Below are positions 19,773 to 28,241 of a stretch of DNA of 58,947 nucleotides, piece after piece. Location of the stretch: NCBI RefSeq assembly GCF_023516615.1, contig NZ_JAMGBF010000120.1, positions 1 through 58,947 of the forward strand, given 5' to 3'. Positions within the stretch are counted from its first letter, which is position 1. Every line of letters begins with the position of its first letter. A model generated the notes under the pieces. That model was given only the letters and a program-made list of their open reading frames with translations, made no database searches and was not told where the DNA came from. Position numbers and translations under genes: made by a program. Origin of the DNA: Streptomyces panaciradicis (GTDB taxonomy: Bacteria; Actinomycetota; Actinomycetes; Streptomycetales; Streptomycetaceae).

Positions 19773-21307
19773 CCGTGACGGCAGGACGCGTCGTCGCCGG
19801 GCGGTACGAACTGTCCACGCTCATCGGGCAGGGCGGCATGGGACAGGTCTGGACGGCCTACGACCAGCGGCTCGACCGGCGCGTGGCGGTGAAGCTGCTG
19901 CGCCCCGACAAGGTGGCCGGGCAGGAGGCCGACGAACTGCGCCGGCGGTTCGTGCGCGAGTGCCGGGTGACGGCTCAGGTCGACCACCCCGGGCTCGTCA
20001 CCGTGCACGACGCGGGCAGCGAGGGCGAGGAGCTGTTCCTCGTCATGCAGTACGTCGACGGCGCAGACCTCTCCGACCACCTCGCCGAACACGACCCGTA
20101 CCCCTGGCAGTGGGCCGTCGCGGTCGCCGCGCAACTGTGCGCCGTGCTCAGCGCCGTGCACGCCGTGCCGATCGTCCACCGCGACCTCAAGCCGCGCAAC
20201 GTGATGGTCAAGCAGGACGGCACCGTCACCGTCCTCGACCTGGGCGTGGCCTCCGTCATGGACGCCGACACCACCCGGCTCACCCACACCGGCACGCCCA
20301 TCGGCTCGCCCGCCTACATGGCGCCCGAGCAGGCCATGGGCGGCGCGGTCGGCCCGTACACCGACCTGTACGCGCTCGGCGTGCTCCTGCACGAACTGCT
20401 CAGCGGCGACGTCCCGTTCGCCGGCTCCACGGCGCTCGGCGTGCTGCACCGGCACCTGTACGAGCCCCCGGTGCCCGTGCGCCGTGTCCGCCCCGAGGTC
20501 CCGGAACCGCTCGAAGCGCTCGTCCTGCGCCTGCTCGCGAAGGACCCGCAGCACCGTCCGGCGTCCGCGCAGGAGGTGTACGAGCACCTGGCGCTGCTCC
20601 TGCCCGCGCGAGGGACGCCCACAGGGGCGCCCCTCGACCCCACGCGCCCCTTCCTGCGCCCGCACGCCCCCTGGCCGGACCGCGCGCGCACGCCCGCGCC
20701 CCAGCCCGCCCCTGTCACGCCCGCCCCCGAGAGCGCCGAGAAACCCGACGTCGCGCGCGCCGTCGACGAGGTCAAGCGCCTCCTCGGCGAGGGCCGCATC
20801 ACCCAGGCCGTCGACATCCTCGGCGCGATCCTGCCCGCCGCCGCGGAGCAGCACGGCGAGCACTCCCCGGTCGTGCGCACCCTGCGCAAGCAGTACGCGG
20901 CCACGCTCATGGACGACGGCCAGTACCGGCGCGCGCTGCCCGAACTGCGCCGTCTCGCCGACGAACGCGCCGCCGAGGCCGGGCAGGCCGACCCCCAGTC
21001 GCTGCGGTTCCGCTACGAGGCCGCCCAGTGCCTGGAGGCGCTCGGCGATCCGGCGGGGGCGCTCGCGGAGTACCGCGCGCTGCTGCCGTACTACGAGAAC
21101 CAGTACGTGTCGGCGGGCGACCCCGAGCTCTCCCACGAGGTCCGCCGCCGCATGGGCCACCTCCTCCTCGCCCTCGGCGACCGCCCCGCCGCGCACGACA
21201 CGCTCGCGCGCCTGCTGATGGACGTCGAGCGCCTGCGGGGCCCCGGCCACCCGCTCGCGGCCGAGATTCGCCGCACGCTGCAGTGGCTCGGGCAGGTGCG
21301 CGGCTGA
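19769..21307 (+). CDS. Serine/threonine protein kinase with TPR-like C-terminus
   Basis: The 512-residue protein has an N-terminal Hanks-type kinase domain: glycine loop IGQGGMGQVW, catalytic Lys in VAVKLLR, HRDLKPRN at about 137-144, DLG in VLDLGVAS (DFG variant), and APE in YMAPEQ. After a Pro-rich linker (about 285-330) comes a helical region with repeats like TPRs (EHSPVVRTLRKQYAATLMDDGQ given in part). There is no transmembrane segment, unlike PknB-type sensors; the partner membrane protein encoded just upstream may supply membrane attachment. It starts at GTG 19769 overlapping the preceding stop; a second GTG at 19775 is possible. Confidence 0.9.
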   Translation: MTVTAGRVVAGRYELSTLIGQGGMGQVWTAYDQRLDRRVAVKLLRPDKVAGQEADELRRRFVRECRVTAQVDHPGLVTVHDAGSEGEELFLVMQYVDGADLSDHLAEHDPYPWQWAVAVAAQLCAVLSAVHAVPIVHRDLKPRNVMVKQDGTVTVLDLGVASVMDADTTRLTHTGTPIGSPAYMAPEQAMGGAVGPYTDLYALGVLLHELLSGDVPFAGSTALGVLHRHLYEPPVPVRRVRPEVPEPLEALVLRLLAKDPQHRPASAQEVYEHLALLLPARGTPTGAPLDPTRPFLRPHAPWPDRARTPAPQPAPVTPAPESAEKPDVARAVDEVKRLLGEGRITQAVDILGAILPAAAEQHGEHSPVVRTLRKQYAATLMDDGQYRRALPELRRLADERAAEAGQADPQSLRFRYEAAQCLEALGDPAGALAEYRALLPYYENQYVSAGDPELSHEVRRRMGHLLLALGDRPAAHDTLARLLMDVERLRGPGHPLAAEIRRTLQWLGQVRG

Positions 21308-21458
21308 AAGCGGCTGAAAGAAGGCACGATTTTGCCGTGCCGTGAGGGAATCTTGTGCATCCGTGGGGCTTGTGTTTCCCGAACGCATGAACGGCCCCGG
21401 ATAAGTTGCGATTCGTTTTCGCCAGGCACGACGCCAGGCACAACCAAGGGTGGGGATC

Positions 21459-22286
21459 ATGGCCGGCCACCGGCAGTCGAAGAAGCGCAGATACATCACG
21501 TGGGCCGTCGCCGGCGCCCCCGTCGTCGCCGGAGCGGGTGTGGCCGCGCAGACCTCCATGGCCGCCACCACCTGGCCCGCGCAGAAGACGTACACCGGGC
21601 GCGCCTTCGACACCTGCGCCGCGCCCTCCCTGTCCGCGATGAAGGCCTGGCACACCGGCTTCTACGGTGCCGCGGCCGTCTACGTCGGCGGCAGGAACCG
21701 GGGCTGCTCGCAGCCCAACCTCACCGCCTCCTGGGTCAAGTCCGTCAGCACCCTCGGCTGGAAGCTCATCCCGATCTACGTCGGCGCCCAGCCGCCCTGC
21801 CAGTCCGGTTCCAACCCCGAGAAGCTCACCGCCACGACCGCGGCCTCCCTCGGCAAGACCGACGCGGACGACGCCGTCGCCAAGGCCTCCGCGCTCGGCA
21901 TGAAGGCCGGCAGCCCGATCTACCTCGACATGGAGTCGTACGACATCACGAACACGTCGTGCAACGACGTCGTGCTCACCTACGTACGCGCCTTCGACAA
22001 GGAACTGCGCGCCAAGACCTACCGCGCCGGCTACTACGGCTTCACCAGCTCCAGCGCCAAGGCCGTCGCGAACGCCACCGACAAGACGGACCTGCCGGGC
22101 AACCTCTGGTACGCGCTGTGGGACAAGCAGAACACCACGACGGCGGACTGGCCGTTCGGCTCGACCCAGTACACCGGCCACAGCCGCGGCCACCAGTACC
22201 TGGTCAACAGCAAGGAGACGCGCAACGGCTACACGATCACCGTGGACCGCGACGCGTGGGACGCCCCGGTGGCCATCACCGGCTGA
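21459..22286 (+). CDS. Secreted DUF1906 glycoside-hydrolase-like protein
   Basis: The 275-residue exported protein has a signal sequence beginning MAGHRQSKKRRYITWAV, with the cleavage region near TSMAATTW. The body matches the DUF1906/Rv2525c-like TIM-barrel fold: FDTCAAPS, LIPIYVGAQPPC, IYLDMESYD (acidic strand end), GYYGFTSSSA, WYALWDKQ, and HQYLVNS toward the end. Rv2525c-type proteins are Tat or Sec substrates linked to cell-envelope glycan turnover in mycobacteria. ATG 21459 was preferred over GTG 21450 because AAGGGTGGGG then sits at a normal distance. The gene stands alone. Confidence 0.82.
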   Translation: MAGHRQSKKRRYITWAVAGAPVVAGAGVAAQTSMAATTWPAQKTYTGRAFDTCAAPSLSAMKAWHTGFYGAAAVYVGGRNRGCSQPNLTASWVKSVSTLGWKLIPIYVGAQPPCQSGSNPEKLTATTAASLGKTDADDAVAKASALGMKAGSPIYLDMESYDITNTSCNDVVLTYVRAFDKELRAKTYRAGYYGFTSSSAKAVANATDKTDLPGNLWYALWDKQNTTTADWPFGSTQYTGHSRGHQYLVNSKETRNGYTITVDRDAWDAPVAITG

Positions 22287-22338
22287 GCCCGCCGAAGCCT
22301 CCCGGGCGCGGCGGTGCCCGAAGCCGCGGTGAATCGTT

Positions 22339-22363
22339 GGTCGAATGGGTCGGTCGAATGGGT
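22339..22363 (+). repeat. Direct repeat overlapping promoter
   Basis: Two copies of ggtcgaatgggt (22339-22350 and 22352-22363) abut the putative -35 element of the SurA-like gene and could be an activator or repressor site. Confidence 0.5.
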
Positions 22364-22425
22364 TGGCCACAGCCGTCCCACTGCCTAACATCGATCACCG
22401 CAAGACTTTGTGCACCGTCGCACAA
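22363..22425 (+). promoter_or_regulatory. Putative promoter and inverted repeat before SurA-like lipoprotein gene
   Basis: TTGGCC (22363-22368), a 17-bp spacer and TAACAT (22386-22391) form a promoter. In the short leader, TTGTGC-N6-GCACAA (22408-22425) is a perfect inverted repeat just before the ribosome site. Its role could be operator or RNA hairpin. Confidence 0.5.
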
Positions 22426-22443
22426 TCTCCTCGGGAGGCTTCC

Positions 22444-23091
22444 TTGCACCGCCGCCGTCGCACCGCGCTCCTGCTCACCGCCGCGATCGCCGCCGCGGCG
22501 CCCGTCCTCACCGCCTGTGGAAGCGACTCGCATCCCGGCGCCGCGGCCGTCGTCGGCGGCCAGCGGATCACCGTGGCGCAGCTGGAGAACCGGGTCAACG
22601 AGGTCCGCACCGCCCAGCGCGCGGCCGTGGCGAACGACGCGCAGTACAAGCAGGCCGTCGCCCAGACCGGCAGCCTCACCCGCGACACCCTGCACAACAT
22701 GGTGCTCGACCGGGTACTGCACCGGGCCGCCCAGGACAACGGCGTGAGCGTCACCCCCAAGGAGATCCAGCAGATGCGCAGCGGCCTGGAACAGCAGGTC
22801 GGCGGCTCCAAGGCGCTGGAGACGGCGTGGCTGCAGCAGTACGGCGTGGCCCCCGAGCGCCTCGACGACAACCTCCGCCTCCAGCTGGAGGCCCAGAAGC
22901 TCGCCCAGACCCTCGGCACCGACACCAGCAAGCCGGCCTTCTGGGGCGCCCTGGCCAAGGCGTCCAAGGAACTCCACGTCGACCTCAACCCGCGCTACGG
23001 CGCCTGGGACGTCCAGAAGAGCAGCCGCGTCGACGCGAAGACGCCGTGGGTGCGGGAGGTCACGACGGCGGCCTCGCAGGGCACCGCGTAG
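22444..23091 (+). CDS. SurA/PrsA N-terminal-domain lipoprotein
   Basis: The 215-residue protein starts at a TTG (22444) after GGGAGG. It has a lipoprotein signal ending PVLTAC and then a SurA_N-type helical domain: AAVVGGQRITVAQLENRVNEV, TRDTLHNMVLDRVLHRAAQDNG and VSVTPKEIQQMR. It lacks the PPIase (parvulin) domain of PrsA/SurA, so it is probably a periplasm-side chaperone-like protein rather than an isomerase. The C-terminus ends in a short DLNPRYGAWD segment typical of this actinobacterial family. The gene is followed by mazG in the same direction, 144 bp away. Confidence 0.82.
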   Translation: MHRRRRTALLLTAAIAAAAPVLTACGSDSHPGAAAVVGGQRITVAQLENRVNEVRTAQRAAVANDAQYKQAVAQTGSLTRDTLHNMVLDRVLHRAAQDNGVSVTPKEIQQMRSGLEQQVGGSKALETAWLQQYGVAPERLDDNLRLQLEAQKLAQTLGTDTSKPAFWGALAKASKELHVDLNPRYGAWDVQKSSRVDAKTPWVREVTTAASQGTA

Positions 23092-23235
23092 CCGGAGGAG
23101 TGGCCGGAGGAACGGTCCGGCAGCAGCGGCGGGCGCCCGTGTGGACGCCCGCCGGTGCCTGTGGATATCCGGCCCTGTGGCCTCCGCCTGTGGACAACTC
23201 ACAGGGCTGTCGGTGACGTGCGTTAGCTTCGAATC

Positions 23236-24255
23236 GTGAACGCAACCAGCTTCGACCCCGCCCCGGACCCGGCCTCCGACCAGGACCCCGACCAGGCCCT
23301 CGCCCCCGGCCGCGTCGTCCTGCTGACCACCAGCCACCGTGTCGCGCCCGGCCTGATGTCCTGGCCCGCCTGGCAGGTCCTGCACGCCGCCGACCGCGTG
23401 CTGTGCGCGGACGGCGCCCACCCGCAGCTGCCGTATCTGCGGGAGGCGGGCCTACGGGTCGACGAGGCGTCCCCGACGGCGCAGGAGCTGGTGGCCGCCT
23501 GCACCGGCGGCCGCACCGTGGTCGTCGTCGCCACGGGCGAGGGCGAGCCCGCCCTCACCGACGGTCTGGCCCGCCTCGCCGGCTCCGGCCGGGTCAGCAT
23601 GCCCGAGCTGGAACTCCTCCCTGCCTCCTACGACCTCCCCGGCGCCCGTCTGCTGGACCTCGTCCAGGTCATGGACCGCATCCGCGCCGAGTGCCCCTGG
23701 TCCTCGCAGCAGACCCACAAGGGCCTGGCGAAGTACGGCATCGAGGAGGCCTACGAACTCGTCGAGGCGATCGAGGACGGCGACCGCGAAGAGCTGCGCG
23801 AGGAACTGGGCGACGTCCTGCTCCAGGTCGTCTTCCACTCCCGCATCGCCGAGGAGGACCCCGACGCCCCCTTCTCCATCGACGACGTGGCAGGCGGCAT
23901 CGTCGCCAAGCTCATCCACCGCCACCCGCACGTCTTCGGCGACGAGACCGCCTCGACCCCGGAGGAGGTCAAGGAGCACTGGCTGCGCACCAAGGCGATC
24001 GAGAAGCAACGGGAGTCGGTGACGGACGGCATACCTCTCGGGCAGCCGGGCCTCGCCCTCGCCGCGAAGCTCGCCTCGCGGGTGCGGACGGCCGGGCTGG
24101 AGGTGCCGCTGCCCACCGGGCAGGGCGTCGGGTACGAGCTGCTGGCGCTGGCGGCGCGGGCGGAGGCGGAGGGAGTGGACCCCGAGGCGGCGCTGCGGGT
24201 CGCGGCGAGGGCTTACCGGGACGCGGTCCGGGCAGCGGAGGGGCTCGAAGGGTAG
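23236..24255 (+). CDS. mazG: Nucleoside triphosphate pyrophosphohydrolase MazG
   Basis: The 339-residue protein has a C-terminal MazG domain with LLDLVQVMDRIRAECPWS and the metal-binding EEAYELVEAIEDGD / EELREELGDVLLQVVFHS helices, which hydrolyse house-cleaning NTPs to NMP and pyrophosphate. The N-terminal ~110 residues look like a reduced remnant of the tetrapyrrole methylase domain found in YabN-type fusions. No purine-rich site precedes GTG 23236. A TAGCTT (23224-23229) just upstream suggests a leaderless transcript, though the -35 is unclear. Confidence 0.92.
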   Translation: MNATSFDPAPDPASDQDPDQALAPGRVVLLTTSHRVAPGLMSWPAWQVLHAADRVLCADGAHPQLPYLREAGLRVDEASPTAQELVAACTGGRTVVVVATGEGEPALTDGLARLAGSGRVSMPELELLPASYDLPGARLLDLVQVMDRIRAECPWSSQQTHKGLAKYGIEEAYELVEAIEDGDREELREELGDVLLQVVFHSRIAEEDPDAPFSIDDVAGGIVAKLIHRHPHVFGDETASTPEEVKEHWLRTKAIEKQRESVTDGIPLGQPGLALAAKLASRVRTAGLEVPLPTGQGVGYELLALAARAEAEGVDPEAALRVAARAYRDAVRAAEGLEG

Positions 24256-24360
24256 TTCCGTCGCCGCGGGAGCGGTGCCCGGTGCCCGGGCCGCCGGCGG
24301 CGCCGCAGACCGCCCGGGCGCGAGGGCGGCCCTCCGGGAAATCCCGGATACGGTCGGGGA

Positions 24361-25677
24361 GTGACCGACCAGCCCCGCCCCGACACCCCCGCCCGCGCCT
24401 CTGCCCCCGCGATGCCCGACCTCTTCACCTGGGAATTCGCCACCGACCCCTACCCCGCCTACGCCTGGCTGCGCGCGCACGCCCCCGTGCATCGGACGAC
24501 CCTGCCCAGCGGGGTCGAGGCCTGGCTGGTCACGCGGTACGCCGACGCCAAGCAGACCCTCGCCGACCACCGGCTGTCCAAGAACCCGGCCCACCACGAC
24601 GAGCCCGCCCACGCCAAGGGCAAGACGGGCATCCCCGGTGAGCGCAAGGCCGAGTTGATGACGCATCTGCTCAACATCGACCCGCCCGACCACACCCGGC
24701 TGCGGCGTCTCGTCTCGAAGGCGTTCACACCCCGTCGGGTGGCCGAGTTCGCGCCGCGCGTCCAGCAGTTGACCGATCAGTTCATCGACGGGTTCGCGGC
24801 GAAGGGCGAGGCCGACCTCATCCACGAGTTCGCCTTCCCGCTGCCCATCTACGCGATCTGCGACCTGCTCGGCGTCCCCCGCGAGGACCAGGACGACTTC
24901 CGGGACTGGGCGGGCATGATGATTCGGCATCAGGGCGGCCCCAGGGGCGGGGTGGCGCGGTCGGTGAAGAAGATGCGTGGGTATCTCGCCGACCTCATCC
25001 ACCGCAAGCGCGCCGCCCTCCCGGACACCCCCGCCCCCGGCGAGGACCTCATCTCCGGCCTGATCCGCGCCTCCGACCACGGCGAGCACCTCACCGAGAA
25101 CGAGGCCGCGGCGATGGCCTTCATCCTGCTCTTCGCGGGCTTCGAGACCACCGTCAACCTCATCGGCAACGGCACCTACGCCCTCCTCACCCACCCCGAG
25201 CAGCGGACCCGCCTGCAGACCTCCCTCGCGGCGGGCGAGCGCGGCCTGTTGGAGACCGGCGTGGAGGAACTCCTGCGCTACGACGGCCCGGTGGAGCTCG
25301 CCACGTGGCGGTTCGCCACCGAGCCGCTCACCATCGGCGGACAGGACATCGCGGCCGGCGACCCCGTCCTCGTCGTCCTCGCCGCCGCCGACCGCGACCC
25401 CGCCCGCTTCACCGATCCCGACACCCTCGACCTGTCCCGGCGTGACAACCAGCATCTGGGGTACGGCCATGGCATCCACTACTGCCTCGGCGCCCCGCTG
25501 GCCCGGCTGGAGGGCCAGACCGCCCTCGCTACCCTGCTCACCCGGCTGCCGGACCTCCGACTGGCCGGGGATCCGGGGGAGTTGAGGTGGCGGGGCGGGC
25601 TCATCATGCGCGGACTGCGCACGCTCCCGGTCGAGTTCACCCCGGTCGAGGCAGCGCGACCCACCGCGCAAACGTGA
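24361..25677 (+). CDS. Cytochrome P450 (CYP107-like)
   Basis: The 438-residue P450 has I-helix FAGFETTVN (Phe in place of the more common His), the K-helix ExxR EELLR, and a haem-binding loop GYGHGIHYCLGAPLARLEG with Cys near residue 375. Tyr replaces the usual Phe at the start of that loop. Position next to the rpf genes matches S. coelicolor CYP107U1, reported to matter for sporulation and antibiotic production (from memory). TACGGT at 24349-24354 lies only 6 bp before GTG 24361, pointing to a leaderless mRNA. No ferredoxin gene is adjacent. Confidence 0.93.
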   Translation: MTDQPRPDTPARASAPAMPDLFTWEFATDPYPAYAWLRAHAPVHRTTLPSGVEAWLVTRYADAKQTLADHRLSKNPAHHDEPAHAKGKTGIPGERKAELMTHLLNIDPPDHTRLRRLVSKAFTPRRVAEFAPRVQQLTDQFIDGFAAKGEADLIHEFAFPLPIYAICDLLGVPREDQDDFRDWAGMMIRHQGGPRGGVARSVKKMRGYLADLIHRKRAALPDTPAPGEDLISGLIRASDHGEHLTENEAAAMAFILLFAGFETTVNLIGNGTYALLTHPEQRTRLQTSLAAGERGLLETGVEELLRYDGPVELATWRFATEPLTIGGQDIAAGDPVLVVLAAADRDPARFTDPDTLDLSRRDNQHLGYGHGIHYCLGAPLARLEGQTALATLLTRLPDLRLAGDPGELRWRGGLIMRGLRTLPVEFTPVEAARPTAQT

Positions 25678-25723
25678 CACGCGCTCAAGTCTGTGATCTT
25701 CACGTGATCTACGCGGCATTAAC

Positions 25724-25753
25724 TTGTGACAAGTGATCGGTTGCCGCTACGTT
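25724..25753 (+). promoter_or_regulatory. Putative promoter of first rpf gene
   Basis: TTGTGA (25724-25729), an 18-bp spacer and TACGTT (25748-25753) place the transcription start near 25760, about 70 nt before the ATG. TGTGA-type motifs around 25691-25735 could be Crp-like sites, which is speculative. Confidence 0.5.
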
Positions 25754-25832
25754 CACGGATCAACAGCGGCGCGAAGGTTTGGCCCAAGGTTCACGCGCCG
25801 CGGTCACTGCTGTCTCGCGAAAGGCCCTCCGC

Positions 25833-26804
25833 ATGCTCTCCGGGAACGGTCGTCACCGTCGCCCCCGCCAGGCTCCGGCTCTCCTCGTCGCGGCCGGAGT
25901 GACCGGCTCCGCCATCGCGATCCCGCTGTTCGCGGCGGGCGGCGCCAGCGCCGCCGACGGGACCACCTGGGACAAGGTGGCGCAGTGCGAGACGGGTGGC
26001 TCCTGGAGCGAGAACAGTGGCAGCGGCTTCTACGGCGGCCTGAAGCTCTCTCAGGCGGACTGGGAGAAGTACGGCGGCCTCGACTACGCCACCCGGCCCG
26101 ACCTGGCCAGCCGCAACCAGCAGATAGCCGTCGCGGAGAAGCTCCTGGACGCCGAGGGCGTCGGCGCCTTCCATACCTGTGGACTGACGTCGGGGCTGAG
26201 CAAGGACTCCGGTTCGGCCGACGTGGACACCGGCATCGGGGGCGGCTCGTCCGACTCGTCCGGTTCGTCGGACAGTTCGAACTCCACCGGTTTGTCCAAT
26301 TCGTCGGGCACCGCGTCGAGCGACCCCTCCGGCGATTCCGCCTCGTCGGACGCGTCCGGTTCACCCTCGGCCACTCCCGGTTCTTCTTCTCATTCCACCG
26401 GTAAGTCCAGCAAATCGGGCAAGTCGGCCTCGCCTTCCACTTCGGCTTCGAGTGCCTCCCAGGGGGCCGGTGGCTCTTCCGGTGACCGGTCGAAGAGTGA
26501 CGAGTCGGACAATTCCCGGCAGGCGCTGGGTTCCTGGAGCCTCGTCGACACCGGGGCGGTCGACTCCACGCCCGCCGCCGGCGGCACCGGCAAGCACCGC
26601 GGCGCCAGCGCCGACGAGAGCGGCGTGAAGCCCGCCGGGCGCGACTCCTACACCGTGCACACCGGCGACACTCTCGCCTCCATCGCCGACTCCCTTGACC
26701 TGGACGGCGGATGGCGCGCGCTCTACGACGCGAACAAGCAGGCCATCGGTACCGACCCGAACCACATCTTCACCGGTCAGACCCTCGATCTCCCTGCCGA
26801 ATAG
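25833..26804 (+). CDS. Resuscitation-promoting factor with Ser-rich linker and LysM (RpfC-like)
   Basis: The 323-residue exported protein has a signal peptide ending near AGGASA, then a transglycosylase-like Rpf domain (WDKVAQCETGGSWSENSG) with the catalytic Glu in CETGG and the partner Cys in HTCG. A Ser/Thr/Asp-rich linker of about 150 residues follows, then a LysM domain (SYTVHTGDTLASIADSL). Rpf enzymes cleave peptidoglycan and stimulate spore germination. ATG 25833 begins MLSGNGRHRR after GAAAGG. It lies just upstream of a shorter paralogue. The linker is unusually long; the second rpf product has only about 85 residues in that place. Confidence 0.9.
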   Translation: MLSGNGRHRRPRQAPALLVAAGVTGSAIAIPLFAAGGASAADGTTWDKVAQCETGGSWSENSGSGFYGGLKLSQADWEKYGGLDYATRPDLASRNQQIAVAEKLLDAEGVGAFHTCGLTSGLSKDSGSADVDTGIGGGSSDSSGSSDSSNSTGLSNSSGTASSDPSGDSASSDASGSPSATPGSSSHSTGKSSKSGKSASPSTSASSASQGAGGSSGDRSKSDESDNSRQALGSWSLVDTGAVDSTPAAGGTGKHRGASADESGVKPAGRDSYTVHTGDTLASIADSLDLDGGWRALYDANKQAIGTDPNHIFTGQTLDLPAE

Positions 26805-26895
26805 GGCCAAATGAGGCGGGAGTTCACGTCACACTTCGCGCTGAATGTCCGGTTTGGTGAAAGTGTGGGATGAGTCTCAGAGGCCCTGATCGTCT

Positions 26896-26925
26896 TTGAA
26901 ATTCGGCGGATTCCGTGTCTACGGT
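26896..26925 (+). promoter_or_regulatory. Putative promoter of second rpf gene
   Basis: TTGAAA (26896-26901), an 18-bp spacer and TACGGT (26920-26925) predict a start near 26932, just upstream of the riboswitch aptamer. Confidence 0.6.
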
Positions 26926-26960
26926 CGTGACCGCTCGGCAACCCGAGCCCCGTCTGCCGC

Positions 26961-27157
26961 AACGCCGAATCCTGCCAGCGGCCGTACGGGAACAGTCGTC
27001 GCTTCACAGCGCCGTAGGCAGGAGCGGGGGACCCAAGGTAAGTGCCCCACCGGGTGGTTGACGGTGGTGGCTCGGGGTGTAGCCGCGGCTCGCGAGAGCG
27101 AGTCCGCGGCCGGGCAACTCAACCGGCCCGAACCCGACAGCTCACCTCGCAGGCGTC
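26961..27157 (+). promoter_or_regulatory. ydaO-type cyclic di-AMP riboswitch
   Basis: The leader contains the conserved blocks of the ydaO/yuaA class in order: GCCGAATCCTGCC, GAGCGGGGGACCCAA followed by GTAAGT, GGGGTGTAGCC, and near the end CCCGAACCCGACAGCTCACC then TCGCAGGCGT. It lies between a promoter and the RBS of the second rpf gene. Family knowledge: this class senses c-di-AMP and, in Streptomyces, controls rpfA, usually switching it off when ligand is high. The expression platform after 27157 includes tcggtgagggg, which overlaps the RBS. Confidence 0.9.
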
Positions 27158-27173
27158 GGTGAGGGGATCCACC

Positions 27174-27857
27174 ATGCTGTTTTCCAGCAAGGGCAAGCAC
27201 CGTCGTCCGTCCAAGGCCACCCGCGCCGCCGCGCTCGCCGGTGTCACCGGTGTCGCCATCGCCGCCCCGCTGATGGCGGCCGGCAACGCCTCCGCCGCCA
27301 CCGCCTCCGAGTGGGACGCGGTCGCCCAGTGCGAGTCGGGCGGCAACTGGTCCATCAACACCGGCAACGGCTACTACGGCGGTCTGCAGTTCTCCGCCTC
27401 CACCTGGGCCGCGTACGGCGGCACCGCGTACGCCGCGCAGGCCAACCAGGCCTCCAAGGCGCAGCAGATAGCCGTCGCCGAGAAGGTTCTCGCCTCCCAG
27501 GGCAAGGGCGCCTGGCCGGTCTGCGGCACGGGCCTGTCCAGCGCCGCCTACAACGGCGCCGGCGCCTCCACCGGCTCGTCGAGCAGCACCACCACCCGCT
27601 CGACCACCGAGCAGCAGGCCTCGCGCTCCTCCGAGCGTCCGGCCCCCAAGAAGTCGACCAAGACCGTCACCACCCCGACCGGCAAGAAGGTCAAGAAGGG
27701 TGACGGCGAGTACAAGGTCGTCAAGGGCGACACCCTCAGCTCCATCGCCTCCGCGCACAAGGTCAAGGGCGGCTGGAAGAAGCTGTTCGACCTGAACAAG
27801 GGCATCGTCGAGGACGCCAACCTGATCTACCCGGGTCAGCAGCTGCACCTGAAGTAA
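27174..27857 (+). CDS. rpfA: Resuscitation-promoting factor RpfA
   Basis: The 227-residue exported protein has a signal peptide ending MAAGNASA, an Rpf muralytic domain (EWDAVAQCESGGNWSINTG, catalytic Glu in CESGG, paired with Cys in VCG), a Ser/Thr/Lys linker, and a C-terminal LysM (EYKVVKGDTLSSIASAHKV) for peptidoglycan binding. It hydrolyses cell-wall glycan and promotes germination. ATG 27174 follows GTGAGGGG. Expression is expected to be under the c-di-AMP riboswitch in its 240-nt leader, tying it to osmotic and cell-wall signalling. A strong terminator follows at 27939. Confidence 0.93.
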   Translation: MLFSSKGKHRRPSKATRAAALAGVTGVAIAAPLMAAGNASAATASEWDAVAQCESGGNWSINTGNGYYGGLQFSASTWAAYGGTAYAAQANQASKAQQIAVAEKVLASQGKGAWPVCGTGLSSAAYNGAGASTGSSSSTTTRSTTEQQASRSSERPAPKKSTKTVTTPTGKKVKKGDGEYKVVKGDTLSSIASAHKVKGGWKKLFDLNKGIVEDANLIYPGQQLHLK

Positions 27858-27938
27858 GGCACAGCCGACATACAGGCCCCGCACATCCGTGTCCCCCACC
27901 GTGGAGGTGCGTGAGGGCCACCCCCGTCCCCACGGGCT

Positions 27939-27986
27939 CCCCGCTCCGGTGCGTCTTCCCCCGTACGCACCGGAGCGGGGCTTTTC
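27939..27986 (+). terminator. Rho-independent terminator after rpfA
   Basis: A perfect 15-bp stem (27939-27953 with 27966-27980) with a 12-nt loop is followed by ctttt. It isolates rpfA from eno. Confidence 0.9.
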
Positions 27987-28073
27987 TCTGCCCGCGGCCG
28001 GTCCGCCGCCCGCCCGCCGCCGGCCCGTCGCCCGCGCCTCGTCGCCCGGGATACATGCTGTGTTCACCCGCCT

Positions 28074-28102
28074 TTGTTCCGGGCGTGAACAATAGGTACC
28101 GT
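28074..28102 (+). promoter_or_regulatory. Putative eno promoter with flanking GTTCAC/GTGAAC
   Basis: TTGTTC (28074-28079), 17 bp and TACCGT (28097-28102) form a promoter. GTTCAC (28062-28067) and GTGAAC (28085-28090) are inverted around the -35. A second possible -10, TAGGCT, lies at 28155. The rest of the 27987-28241 gap shows no gene. Confidence 0.5.
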
Positions 28103-28241
28103 CTGTCCTTGTCCACGGGACGGTCGGTCGGCTGGCCGATGGCCCCGGGGCGGTTAGGCTCTAGTCGCAAGGCCGAGGTAGGGCCTAAAGAAGGCCCACG
28201 TGCCCCGCACAACCAGCGTCACATCCACGAAGGAGATGCTC

